Numbered from the stretch's first letter, positions 1-6,282 are shown. The stretch: DNA of 6,798 nucleotides from Bacillota bacterium (GCA_003242255.1 QGUT01000092.1:1-6798), one strand, 5' to 3'. Notes: generated from the letters alone by a model not told the origin. Numbers and translations: made by a program.

Positions 1-1069
1 CTTCCACATCCTTTGCCAAAACGCCCCCGAATTTCACCTGGGCCCCTGACATAAAGCCGGAACCGTTAATTGTCACCTTGTATCCGCCAAGGACGCTGCC
101 CTGCGGAGGATCCACGCCCGGTGGAATGGCCGAAAGAGGATTTATCCTCGGATTGGAAATGAAGGTAAAGCCATTGAGCAAGATGGCGCTGACGCCGTCC
201 ACGGTTACTATAACGTGCTGCGGCCCGGTTATGGAAATGTTGTCGGGAGTATACGCCTCTATGGTGGTTTCGTTGATTACCGTCGCTTCAGCGGTCTGGC
301 CGCCTATGGTGACGGTAGTTGCTCCTGCTATGAAATTGGTGCCCCTTATGGTGATTTTTGTCTTGGTATTTATCGGGCCTTTGGAGGGATTTACGCTGGT
401 AATGGTCGGTGTAGTTTTCTGGTAGAAAAATTTTTGGCTTTCTTCAGCGGGTTTATACTCAGCAATGGCGCCATCGGGGTTTCTCACCCAGATTTCCTTG
501 TACCCTGAAGTAAGGAGCGGCACTACCGCTTTTATCACATTGGGGTTAACCCAGGTGACCTTAGTCGCCTCCTTATTCCCTATGACCACGCTGAGCTTAT
601 GGCTGGAATCTATGTCTTTCATGAAACCGCTGCCGGTAATGGTAATTTCGGTGCCATAAGTGCCCGTAAGGGGTTCTATCTTTTCTATGCTGGGAGTGCT
701 CTTCAGGTAGGTGAAAGCATTTTCTTTTATGATATTTTTAGCCGCATCTCTAACAGTGATACTTACCGACACTTTGTCGGTTAGAATCTCGCCGGTATAA
801 GCCGGAGCGATGACTACTATCTTGCTCCCATCGAAACTTACGACCTGTGCCTTAGTGCCGCCGAAAAGCACCTCCACCTGACCGGTTGGGGAGAAGTTCT
901 GCATCGTTATAACGACCTCATACCCGCCCGATGTAAGGCCCTGGGAGGGTTCAATCTTTTCTATAATGGGCTCCTGGGCAAAAGCCTTCGTCAACGGCAA
1001 AGCCTCGGCCAATATTAGGATCGCAGTCATTATAATAGCCGAAATTTTAAAAAACAATTTTTTCTTCAT
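1..1069 (-). CDS. Secreted multi-IPT/TIG-domain protein, N-terminal part (runs off left edge)
   Basis: This reading frame stays open from the start codon to the window edge, giving about 356 residues and no stop. The first 31 residues form a typical Sec signal peptide: MKKK, a hydrophobic stretch (about residues 9-24), and a likely cut after AFA before QE. Four Ig-like IPT/TIG repeats follow, starting near residues 34, 124, 220 and 307. Each opens with an I..I.P..G pattern (for example IEKIEPSQG, IEKIEPLTG, ITSVNPSKG), then V.I.G.(N/G)F and a V.(F/I)GG strand; the fourth is cut by the edge. IPT/TIG domains in bacteria are usually structural or adhesive modules of cell-surface or secreted proteins; the exact role is unknown. 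ATG at 1069 is preferred over the in-frame ATG at 1075 because GAGGTG at 1079-1084 lies nine bases from the former and only three from the latter. A sigma-A-like promoter lies just upstream. The missing C-terminus might carry a cell-wall anchor or enzyme domain. Confidence 0.85.
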   Translation of the reverse strand, partial: MKKKLFFKISAIIMTAILILAEALPLTKAFAQEPIIEKIEPSQGLTSGGYEVVITMQNFSPTGQVEVLFGGTKAQVVSFDGSKIVVIAPAYTGEILTDKVSVSITVRDAAKNIIKENAFTYLKSTPSIEKIEPLTGTYGTEITITGSGFMKDIDSSHKLSVVIGNKEATKVTWVNPNVIKAVVPLLTSGYKEIWVRNPDGAIAEYKPAEESQKFFYQKTTPTITSVNPSKGPINTKTKITIRGTNFIAGATTVTIGGQTAEATVINETTIEAYTPDNISITGPQHVIVTVDGVSAILLNGFTFISNPRINPLSAIPPGVDPPQGSVLGGYKVTINGSGFMSGAQVKFGGVLAKDVE

Positions 1070-1103
1070 GCCCATAGGCACCTCACTCCGGAAAAAAGGT
1101 TAG

Positions 1104-1132
1104 ATTGTATATTTCGACAAAATGCCAATCAA
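1104..1132 (-). promoter_or_regulatory. Sigma-A-type promoter of the IPT/TIG gene
   Basis: On the minus strand, TTGATT (1132-1127) and TACAAT (1109-1104) are separated by 17 bases. These match the vegetative -35 and -10 consensus at 4 of 6 and 5 of 6 positions. Transcription would begin near 1097, leaving a leader of about 28 bases that contains the Shine-Dalgarno site. The promoter is predicted from sequence only. Confidence 0.6.
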
Positions 1133-1202
1133 ATCCTCTTTTTCCATCACCACTTTACAGTTCGAAGGATAGTCTGTTGGTCTTATAAAAAAATGAGACT
1201 TT

Positions 1203-1315
1203 TTATCCATGTTATCCACAGAGTTATCCACAACTGTTGATAAATGGAGAGGCTTGTTCCCATGGAAAAATTTAAATTGGAGGCATTTATCCCCATTGGG
1301 GATAACTTATCCACA
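1203..1315. promoter_or_regulatory. DnaA-box cluster in the 319-base gap between the IPT/TIG gene and the IclR gene
   Basis: Three perfect copies of the DnaA box TTATCCACA lie on the plus strand at 1212-1220, 1224-1232 and 1307-1315. Variants add to them: TTATCCATG at 1203-1211 (two mismatches), TTATCAACA on the minus strand at 1235-1243 (one mismatch), and TTATCCCCA on the plus strand at 1287-1295 and the minus strand at 1297-1305 (one mismatch each). DnaA is the bacterial replication initiator and binds such 9-mers. An AT-rich stretch follows at about 1337-1394, but it also holds the terminator of the IclR gene. No dnaA, dnaN or other replication gene is visible, so this may be a titration or regulatory cluster like those described in Bacillus or E. 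coli datA rather than an origin. The rest of the gap (1076-1394) contains only the promoter at 1104-1132 and the terminator at 1346-1376; I see no credible gene in it. Confidence 0.7.
1287..1305. repeat. 19-base perfect palindrome made of two head-to-head DnaA-like 9-mers
   Basis: TTATCCCCATTGGGGATAA is a perfect inverted repeat with 9-base arms around a single central T. Each arm differs from the DnaA box by one base (C for A at position 7). It may be a paired low-affinity DnaA site, or the operator of an unrelated dimeric repressor. It has no U-tract on either side, so it is not a terminator. Confidence 0.6.
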
Positions 1316-1345
1316 AAAACCACACGTCCGGAGACTCAATAATTT

Positions 1346-1376
1346 AAAAAATTCCCCAACTTTAAAGTTGGAGAAT
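1346..1376 (-). terminator. Intrinsic terminator of the IclR-family gene
   Basis: The inverted repeat at 1351-1376 has a perfect 16-base core, CCAACTTTAAAGTTGG, and extends outward with one mispair. On the minus strand it is followed by six U residues (1351-1346). It begins about 20 bases past the stop codon of the IclR gene. On the plus strand the stem is followed by only a short ATTTT, so its main action is probably on the minus strand. Confidence 0.8.
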
Positions 1377-1394
1377 ATTTTGCTTCTACATATC

Positions 1395-2168
1395 TTAATT
1401 TTTAGCTTTTTCGCCAGTCCATCCTAATTTTTCCGATATGCGCCGGGCACTATCCACCACTTTTTTCGAAAGCTCGGGGATCTTATCTCTGGTGACGGTA
1501 AGTATAGAACCCGATATGCTGACGGCTGCCACTACCCTGCCGGTATGGTCGAAGACGGGCGCTCCGATGCAGCGGATTCCCACCTCGTTTTCTTCCTCAT
1601 CTATCGCGTATCCTTTCCGCCTTATCATCTCCAGGTGGTTTCTCAATTTTTCCGGGTCCGTTATCGTATTTTTTGTGTACCTTTCCAGGCCTTTTGATAT
1701 TATCGTCTCCGCTTCCTCCTTCGGAAGAAAAGCCAGAATCGCCTTGCCCACCGCCGAAGCGTGGTACGGAGCACGCCTGCCTATCTGGGAATACATCCTT
1801 ATGGTCCTCCTGCTGTCTATTTTATCCACGTATATGGCCTTATCGCCTTCAGGCACCACCAGGTGAACCGTCTCGTTTACCTCTTTGGCCAGGGCATCCA
1901 GTATATCTCGGGCCTCGCTCCTTATGTCCATCCTGTCCAGGATCGCCCCTCCCAGGTAGAGGAGTTTCATCCCGAGGCGGTACCTTTCCGTATGGGGGTT
2001 TTGCTCCACGTAACCGTACAGCAGCAAAGTGTTAAGAATCCGGTGCACCGTGCTCTTATGGAGCTGAACCCTTTGCGAAAGTTCGGTGACGCCAAGGCCT
2101 TCTTTTTCAGTGGCCAGTTCTTCCATTATCCTTATAGCTCTTTCGATCGATTGGACCGCTTTTTCCAC
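1395..2168 (-). CDS. IclR-family transcriptional regulator
   Basis: This 257-residue protein has the usual IclR length and two-domain layout. Residues 5-56 form the N-terminal winged helix-turn-helix, with the helix-turn-helix at about 26-48 (GVTELSQRVQLHKSTVHRIL) and the wing near YVEQNPHTERYRLG. Residues about 75-250 form the effector-binding domain, with the family-typical RRAPYHASAVGKAILAFLP (131-149) and GIRCIGAPVFDHTGRVVAAVS (197-217). Family members bind DNA as dimers or tetramers and respond to small carboxylic acids or aromatic metabolites; the effector here cannot be told from sequence. Translation starts at GTG (2168), with GGAGG 11 bases upstream; no ATG lies in frame nearby. The gene is monocistronic, diverges from the LysM deacetylase gene, and has its own terminator. 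It is near, but not adjacent to, the amidohydrolase-transporter operon, so regulation of that operon is only a possibility. Confidence 0.93.
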   Translation of the reverse strand: MEKAVQSIERAIRIMEELATEKEGLGVTELSQRVQLHKSTVHRILNTLLLYGYVEQNPHTERYRLGMKLLYLGGAILDRMDIRSEARDILDALAKEVNETVHLVVPEGDKAIYVDKIDSRRTIRMYSQIGRRAPYHASAVGKAILAFLPKEEAETIISKGLERYTKNTITDPEKLRNHLEMIRRKGYAIDEEENEVGIRCIGAPVFDHTGRVVAAVSISGSILTVTRDKIPELSKKVVDSARRISEKLGWTGEKAKN

Positions 2169-2212
2169 CGGCGAAATTTCCTCCTCTTCTTCTCGTTATA
2201 GGGAATAATTAT

Positions 2213-2243
2213 CACTTCCATTCTTACCACTTCCCCATTTCCA
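2213..2243 (-). repeat. Three GGAA(A/G)TG direct repeats over the IclR promoter; possible operator
   Basis: Read on the minus strand, TGGAAATG (2243-2236), GGGAAGTG (2235-2228) and TGGAAGTG (2220-2213) lie in the same orientation over the predicted promoter spacer and -10. TGGAAAT equals one half-site of the E. coli IclR box as I recall it. Autoregulation is common in this family, so these may be operator half-sites. This is inference. Confidence 0.3.
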
Positions 2244-2249
2244 AGTCAA
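2220..2249 (-). promoter_or_regulatory. Candidate promoter of the IclR-family gene
   Basis: On the minus strand, TTGACT (2249-2244) lies 18 bases from AAGAAT (2225-2220). The -35 is good (5 of 6) and the -10 is mediocre (4 of 6). Three direct copies of GGAA(A/G)TG overlap it (see the separate repeat entry). A second possible -10, TATAAC nearer the gene, lacks a matching -35. Confidence 0.4.
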
Positions 2250-2319
2250 TAGCTGTAACACATCTCAGATGCATCCAGCATAATTCTAATATGAGACTTA
2301 ATGCAAAGGAGGGGACAAA

Positions 2320-3399
2320 ATGCCCGTAATCGAATACACGGTTGTGGCGGGCGATACGATATACGGGATTGCGAGGCGTTTCGGAGTTACCCCTCAGTCA
2401 ATCATCGATCTCAACAACCTTGCCAATCCAAATCTGATCATACCGGGCCAGAGATTGTTAATCAACGTACCTGACGGAACCAAAACGTACACCGTCCAAC
2501 CCGGCGATACTCTGTATTCGATCGCCCAGCGGACCGGCGTGACAGTGGACCAGATTGTGCGCCTCAATAATATTCCGGACCCCAACCGGATTTTCCCGGG
2601 GCAGACCCTCATACTGCCGGCGGAGGCGCAGCTTCCCGGTACCCCTTCCGGATTTTTCCGCTACACAATAAGGAGCGGCGACACCCTCTTTTCGATTGCT
2701 AGAAGATACCGTACCACCGTCAGCGCCCTGACCAGTGCCAACCCGGGTATAGATCCGAACAATTTGAGGGTGGGGCAGAGCATACTGGTCCCCACTTCGG
2801 GTCTTACATCGCCCATATTTCGGGGGAACACTGCGAAGAATATGATCGCCCTTACCTTTGACGCCACGTTCGGCGACAACCAGACCGAAGCGATATTGAA
2901 TATCTTAAGGCAAAACAACATCAGGTCCACCTGGTTCATCTCCGGCATCTGGGCCGAAAACTTCCCCGCCCTTTTGCGCTCCATATCCAGCGCCGGGCAC
3001 GAAATCGGCAATCACAGCTACAACCACCCCCATATGACCCAGATTTCGCCAGCTGAGATGAGCAGTCAGATCACCAATGCCACCATGGCGATCCAGAGGG
3101 TAATCGACGTGCCGGTTTACTTTTTCCGCCCCCCGTTCGGGGAATACAACCAGACCCTTTTAAACGTGGCGGCCGGGCTGGGGTATCTTACGATAATGTG
3201 GACAATCGATTCGCTGGACTGGCAAAACCCGGGGCCCGACGCCATAGTAAATCGGGTGCTCTCCAACGCGGCCAACGGCGCAATTGTATTAATGCACAAT
3301 GCTGCCCCCGATACTCCCCAGGCCTTACCGAGAATAATAAGCGAACTGAGGCGGCGTGGATTCAACTTCGGCACGGTGTCCGATGTCATCGACCCTTAA
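2320..3399 (+). CDS. Triple-LysM polysaccharide deacetylase (NodB-type, PdaB-like), no signal peptide
   Basis: This 359-residue protein has three LysM peptidoglycan/chitin-binding repeats (about 4-48, 55-99 and 113-157), each with Y-T-(V/I)..GDT..(S/G)IA.R...T and P..(I/L)..GQ.(L/I). A carbohydrate esterase family 4 (NodB) domain follows at about 174-357. NodB enzymes remove N-acetyl groups from peptidoglycan or other amino sugars with a divalent metal. Visible motifs are TFDAT (D181, likely catalytic base), HSYNHP (H232 and H236, metal ligands), RPPFGEYN (R270), DW (300-301) and LMH (H326). The usual second Asp of motif 1 is Ala182; this resembles the FDISWG motif of the sporulation protein PdaB. 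The start is firm: AAAGGAGGGG lies seven bases upstream and an in-frame stop at 2299-2301 rules out an N-terminal extension. The protein therefore lacks a signal peptide and begins directly with LysM, as do some spore-coat proteins, suggesting a mother-cell or spore role (inference). The gene is convergent with the AbgT gene. Confidence 0.93.
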   Translation: MPVIEYTVVAGDTIYGIARRFGVTPQSIIDLNNLANPNLIIPGQRLLINVPDGTKTYTVQPGDTLYSIAQRTGVTVDQIVRLNNIPDPNRIFPGQTLILPAEAQLPGTPSGFFRYTIRSGDTLFSIARRYRTTVSALTSANPGIDPNNLRVGQSILVPTSGLTSPIFRGNTAKNMIALTFDATFGDNQTEAILNILRQNNIRSTWFISGIWAENFPALLRSISSAGHEIGNHSYNHPHMTQISPAEMSSQITNATMAIQRVIDVPVYFFRPPFGEYNQTLLNVAAGLGYLTIMWTIDSLDWQNPGPDAIVNRVLSNAANGAIVLMHNAAPDTPQALPRIISELRRRGFNFGTVSDVIDP

Positions 3400-3414
3400 G
3401 CTTTCTCTGAAAGC
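3400..3414 (+). terminator. Possible weak hairpin after the deacetylase gene
   Basis: GCTTTC and GAAAGC pair around a TCT loop immediately after the stop codon. No T-tract follows, so this is not a convincing intrinsic terminator. Plus-strand transcripts may instead end at the stronger hairpin at 3443-3469, which also lacks a T-tract on this strand. Confidence 0.2.
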
Positions 3415-3435
3415 GGCACCGAGTCGGCCCACGCC

Positions 3436-3469
3436 AAAAAAAATCCCCAACCATCTCCGGGTTGGGGAT
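3436..3469 (-). terminator. Intrinsic terminator of the amidohydrolase-AbgT operon
   Basis: ATCCCCAACC (3443-3452) pairs perfectly with GGTTGGGGAT (3460-3469) around a seven-base loop. On the minus strand the stem is followed by eight U residues (3443-3436). It lies just beyond the AbgT stop codon at 3475. Orientation and U-tract make it a strong minus-strand terminator. Confidence 0.88.
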
Positions 3470-3474
3470 ATCCT

Positions 3475-5022
3475 TTAAAGCATTATCGTGCTGCCCGGCC
3501 CTAAGGGCAGGTCCAGCAGGAACCAAATGGCCAGCTGCAAAATCCACACTACGGCGAAATATATGGAGTATGGGAGGAAGCTTGAAATCAGGGTGCCCAT
3601 TCCGAGTTTTTCGTCGTATTTTTTAGCATAGGAAAGAGCCATCGGGAAGTACGCCAGGAGCGGTGTAATGGGGTTGGTTATCGAATCCCCTATTCTGTAC
3701 ACGAGCTGCGTCATCGCCGGAGAGTAGCCCAAGAGCATCAGCATAGGCACAAACACCGGCCCCAAAACGGCCCACTTGGCGGAAGCGCTGGCCACCAGGA
3801 GGTTTATCAGTGCGGAGATGATCGTGATTCCGATGAGCAGCGGAAGGCCGGTAAAGCCTATATCCCTCAAAAGCGTTGCCCCTTTTATTGCTATAATAGT
3901 CCCTATGTTGCTCCAGTTGAAAAAGGCCATGAATTGAGCTGCCAGGAAAGCCAGGACGATGTACGAGCCCATGGTGCTCATGGCTTTCGACATCATCGCG
4001 GCCAGGTCCTTGTCGGACTTTATGGTCCCGGCGGCGACGCCGTAAGCTATGCCCGGGAACAGGAAAAGGCCGGTCATAATGGGAACCAGGCTGTTCATGA
4101 AAGGAGAGACTATGAGAGACCCGTTTTCCGGATTTCTCAAAACGGCATTCGGGGGCAATGTCATAAAAGCGATGACCGCCAAGTAAACCAGGGTCACCAG
4201 CCCCGCGACCCTCAGGGCCCTTTTCTCGGTCTCATTGATCGGCTCAAATTTATCGGTTCTCCCTTTATAAACGCCCATCCTAGGCTCCACGACCTTCACC
4301 GTGACGTACGTCCCCACAACAGTCAAGATTATGCAGGAAACAGCCAGAAAATAATAGTTCATAGCCGGATTGGCTATATAATTGGGGTCTATGATCCGGG
4401 CCGACGTCTCCGTAAAGCCGGCTATCAAAACGTCCAGCATGTTCACGAATAATTTGGCGCAGAACCCCGCAGCAACCCCAGCGTAAGCTGCTGCAATCCC
4501 AACGAGGGGATGTTTCCCGAGGCTCGCGAATATCATGGCCGCCAGGGGAGGCATCACTACGAAGGCCGAATCTCCCGCCGCGTTGCCCATTATTCCTATG
4601 AAGACCACCGCAGGCACTACCACCGAAGGGTTAGCTCCTATGAGCATCCTCCGGAGCAGGGCGCTCATGAATCCGCTGTATTCGGCCACCCCGACCCCCA
4701 ACATCACGACGAGAACCAGCCCGAGGGGCGGGAAGGACGAAAAATTGCTGACCATCTGGGTCATTATCTTCACGATACCGTCTCTCGTCAAAAGGCTTAC
4801 TGCCTTCACCGTTTCATTGGTAGCGGGATTTACGGCCTGCCAACCGCTCATCGCCGCCACGTGGGAAAGCAAAATGATTATCAAAGAAAGTAAAAAGAAT
4901 AAGGTCGCCGGGTCGGGAAGCTTATTTCCGGCCCGCTCTATGAAGTTTAAAAATGCGTCCATCAAGCTCTTCCTGCTTCTTACGCTTTCCTGCAAACCTA
5001 CGGTTTCCTGCAAACCAACCAC
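3475..5022 (-). CDS. AbgT-family transporter (p-aminobenzoyl-glutamate transporter family)
   Basis: This is a 515-residue integral membrane protein of normal AbgT length with many hydrophobic segments spread from about residue 39 to 505. Characteristic stretches are ERAGNKLPDPATLFF (29-43), GNAAGDSAFVVMPPLAA (146-162), LDVLIAGFTE (196-205), ASASAKWAVLGPVFVPM (411-427) and YRIGDSITNPITPLLAYF (442-459). Residues highlighted for the solved relatives MtrF and YdaH appear conserved: S414, W417, R443, D446 and P454. Known members import p-aminobenzoyl-glutamate (AbgT) or export sulfonamides (MtrF, YdaH). Pairing with an M20D amidohydrolase favours uptake of an amide substrate, which remains unidentified. 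The start is uncertain. GTG 5022 gives the longest form; TTG 5013 has the best Shine-Dalgarno spacing (GAGGTG six bases away); ATG 4962 also has an AGGA upstream and removes a duplicated N-terminal segment. The gene begins nine bases after the amidohydrolase stop, so the two are almost surely co-transcribed. Confidence 0.93.
   Translation of the reverse strand: MVGLQETVGLQESVRSRKSLMDAFLNFIERAGNKLPDPATLFFLLSLIIILLSHVAAMSGWQAVNPATNETVKAVSLLTRDGIVKIMTQMVSNFSSFPPLGLVLVVMLGVGVAEYSGFMSALLRRMLIGANPSVVVPAVVFIGIMGNAAGDSAFVVMPPLAAMIFASLGKHPLVGIAAAYAGVAAGFCAKLFVNMLDVLIAGFTETSARIIDPNYIANPAMNYYFLAVSCIILTVVGTYVTVKVVEPRMGVYKGRTDKFEPINETEKRALRVAGLVTLVYLAVIAFMTLPPNAVLRNPENGSLIVSPFMNSLVPIMTGLFLFPGIAYGVAAGTIKSDKDLAAMMSKAMSTMGSYIVLAFLAAQFMAFFNWSNIGTIIAIKGATLLRDIGFTGLPLLIGITIISALINLLVASASAKWAVLGPVFVPMLMLLGYSPAMTQLVYRIGDSITNPITPLLAYFPMALSYAKKYDEKLGMGTLISSFLPYSIYFAVVWILQLAIWFLLDLPLGPGSTIML
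4981..5016 (-). repeat. 18-base tandem duplication at the start of the AbgT gene
   Basis: Two adjacent 18-base units, 4981-4998 and 4999-5016, differ at one base (plus strand TACGCTTTCCTGCAAACC and TACGGTTTCCTGCAAACC). If translated they encode GLQETV-GLQESV at residues 3-14 of the longest form. If translation starts at ATG 4962 they lie in the spacer between the two genes. Each unit contains a weak AGGAAA. Confidence 0.9.
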
Positions 5023-5031
5023 CTCTTCCTT

Positions 5032-6216
5032 TTAAATTTTCAACCTTTCGTTTTCCAGCACATATCTCACCATCAACTCCACCCCTACGGCCAGGGCATT
5101 CTCGTCGATATCGAATTCCGGGTGATGGTGGGGTTTGTCTATGCCTTTTTCTTCATTCCTGGCACCGACGAAGGCAAAGGTGCCGGGAACTCTTTGCAGG
5201 TAGTAGGCAAAGTCCTCGCCTCCCATCACGGGCACCGCCTCGATCACGTTCTGAGCTCCCACCACTTCCGCCGCGACCTGCCTGGCGTACTCAGTCACCC
5301 TCTCGTCGGTTATGACGGCCGGATAGCCCCTGCTGTATTCGAAACGGTAATCGGCGCCGTAGGCCGCCGATATCCCTTTGACGATTTCCTCGATCCGCCC
5401 CTCAATCAGGCTGCGGACCACTTCGCTGTACGTCCTCACCGTTCCACATACGGTAGCCCTATCGGCGATCACGTTGAAATTGTAACCGGCCTTCAGCATG
5501 CCTACGCTTACTACCGCAGGCTCCAGAGGGGCGACCGAACGGCTGACTATGGTCTGGAGAGCCATCACTACCTGGGATGCCACTACCACCGCATCCACCG
5601 CCTCGTGCGGCGCCGAACCGTGGCCCCCTTTGCCTATGATTTCTATCTCAAAGGCATCGGCAGCTGCCATCAGGGGGCCGCTTTTTAGACCCACCGTGCC
5701 TATGGGGTAATTGGTCCAGAGGTGCAGGCCGAAAATATTGTCAACTTTCGGGTCTTCGAGGACTCCCTCCTCGATCAGGGGCTTGGCTCCGCCCGGTATC
5801 TGCTCCTCGCAGGGTTGGAAGATAAATTTCACTTTCCCGGAAAACTTATCCTTCATGGAGGAAAGGAGCATGGCGGCGCCCAGAAGGATGGCCGTGTGCC
5901 CGTCGTGGCCGCAGGCGTGGCAGACTCCCTCCACCTTGGAAGCGTAATCTACCTTTTTTGCATCCTTCACTGGCAGGGCATCTATGTCAGCCCTCAAAGC
6001 CACCGTCGGGCCAGGTTTTCCGCTGTCCAGGAGGCCCACAACCCCGGTCTTCGCCAAGCCTTTCTTAACCTGTATTCCTAGGCCCTCCAGCACTTCGGCG
6101 ATTATCTTTGAAGTGCGAACTTCCTGAAAGCCCAATTCGGGATGGGCGTGAAAATCCCTTCGAAGTTCCTTTACCCTTGGAAAAATGTCTTTAACCGCTG
6201 CCTTCACATCTTCCAA
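5032..6216 (-). CDS. M20D-family metallo-amidohydrolase (N-acyl amino acid / aminobenzoyl-glutamate type)
   Basis: This protein of about 394-396 residues matches the usual length of peptidase M20 subfamily D, which includes hippurate hydrolases, N-acyl-amino acid amidohydrolases, IAA-amino acid hydrolases and AbgA/AbgB. It is cytoplasmic, without a signal peptide. Numbered from the longest form, visible motifs are FHAHPELGFQE (24-34), RADIDALPV (77-85), HACGHDGHT (102-110), FQPCEEQIPGGAK (135-147), GLHLW (165-169), GKGGHGSAPH (197-206), GGEDFAYYLQ (334-343) and HHHPEFDIDE (365-374). By family precedent the metal site would be C104, H106, E140, H167 and H366, with E139 as general base; the site looks intact. 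The dimerisation insert carrying KGGHGSAPH is present. TTG at 6216 is chosen because AAGGGGG lies seven bases upstream; the longest frame begins at TTG 6222, only one base from that site. It is first in an operon with the AbgT transporter, so it likely hydrolyses the imported amide. The exact substrate is not predictable. Confidence 0.93.
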   Translation of the reverse strand: MEDVKAAVKDIFPRVKELRRDFHAHPELGFQEVRTSKIIAEVLEGLGIQVKKGLAKTGVVGLLDSGKPGPTVALRADIDALPVKDAKKVDYASKVEGVCHACGHDGHTAILLGAAMLLSSMKDKFSGKVKFIFQPCEEQIPGGAKPLIEEGVLEDPKVDNIFGLHLWTNYPIGTVGLKSGPLMAAADAFEIEIIGKGGHGSAPHEAVDAVVVASQVVMALQTIVSRSVAPLEPAVVSVGMLKAGYNFNVIADRATVCGTVRTYSEVVRSLIEGRIEEIVKGISAAYGADYRFEYSRGYPAVITDERVTEYARQVAAEVVGAQNVIEAVPVMGGEDFAYYLQRVPGTFAFVGARNEEKGIDKPHHHPEFDIDENALAVGVELMVRYVLENERLKI

Positions 6217-6252
6217 TTTCAATCCCCCTTCGCTGAAAAATATTTAGTCGAT

Positions 6253-6282
6253 ATTATATATGAAAAAAGCTGGTTTGTTCAA
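6253..6282 (-). promoter_or_regulatory. Sigma-A-type promoter of the amidohydrolase-AbgT operon
   Basis: On the minus strand, TTGAAC (6282-6277) lies 18 bases from a perfect TATAAT (6258-6253). Transcription would begin near 6246, giving a leader of about 30 bases with the AAGGGGG ribosome-binding site. The rest of the 220-base gap (6223-6442) is very AT-rich and otherwise holds only the terminator at 6391-6422. I see no riboswitch or clear palindromic operator in it. Confidence 0.7.

Noticed and set aside
1185..1200. GTCTTAT/ATGAGAC imperfect hairpin, with ATGAGACTT recurring at 2291-2299
   Set aside because: The stem is short and has a mismatch, and a nine-base recurrence within 6.8 kb is weak evidence. 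No functional context supports it.
1203..1394. Calling the DnaA cluster plus AT-rich stretch a replication origin
   Set aside because: No dnaA, dnaN, rpmH, gid or par gene is in the window, GC skew cannot be judged from 6.8 kb, and the AT-rich part is accounted for at least partly by the IclR gene's terminator.
1209..1427. 72-codon plus-strand open frame across the DnaA cluster
   Set aside because: It has no Shine-Dalgarno site, contains the DnaA boxes and terminator, overlaps the end of the IclR gene, and its translation resembles no family I recognise.
3415..3427. GGCACCGAGTCGG, identical to 13 bases in the 3' hairpin region of the Streptococcus pyogenes tracrRNA
   Set aside because: The pairing GGTGC arm is absent (the sequence goes on with CCCACGCC), no repeat array or cas gene is present, and the site is a short gap after a deacetylase gene. 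Treated as chance.
4510..5035. Overlapping plus-strand open frames of 127 and 166 codons opposite the AbgT gene
   Set aside because: They are antisense shadows of a strongly conserved membrane protein. They have low-complexity compositions and no ribosome-binding sites.
5122..5688. 188-codon plus-strand open frame opposite the amidohydrolase gene
   Set aside because: It is antisense to an intact M20D gene whose catalytic motifs all read in the minus frame. Its His- and Arg-rich translation is typical of a shadow frame.
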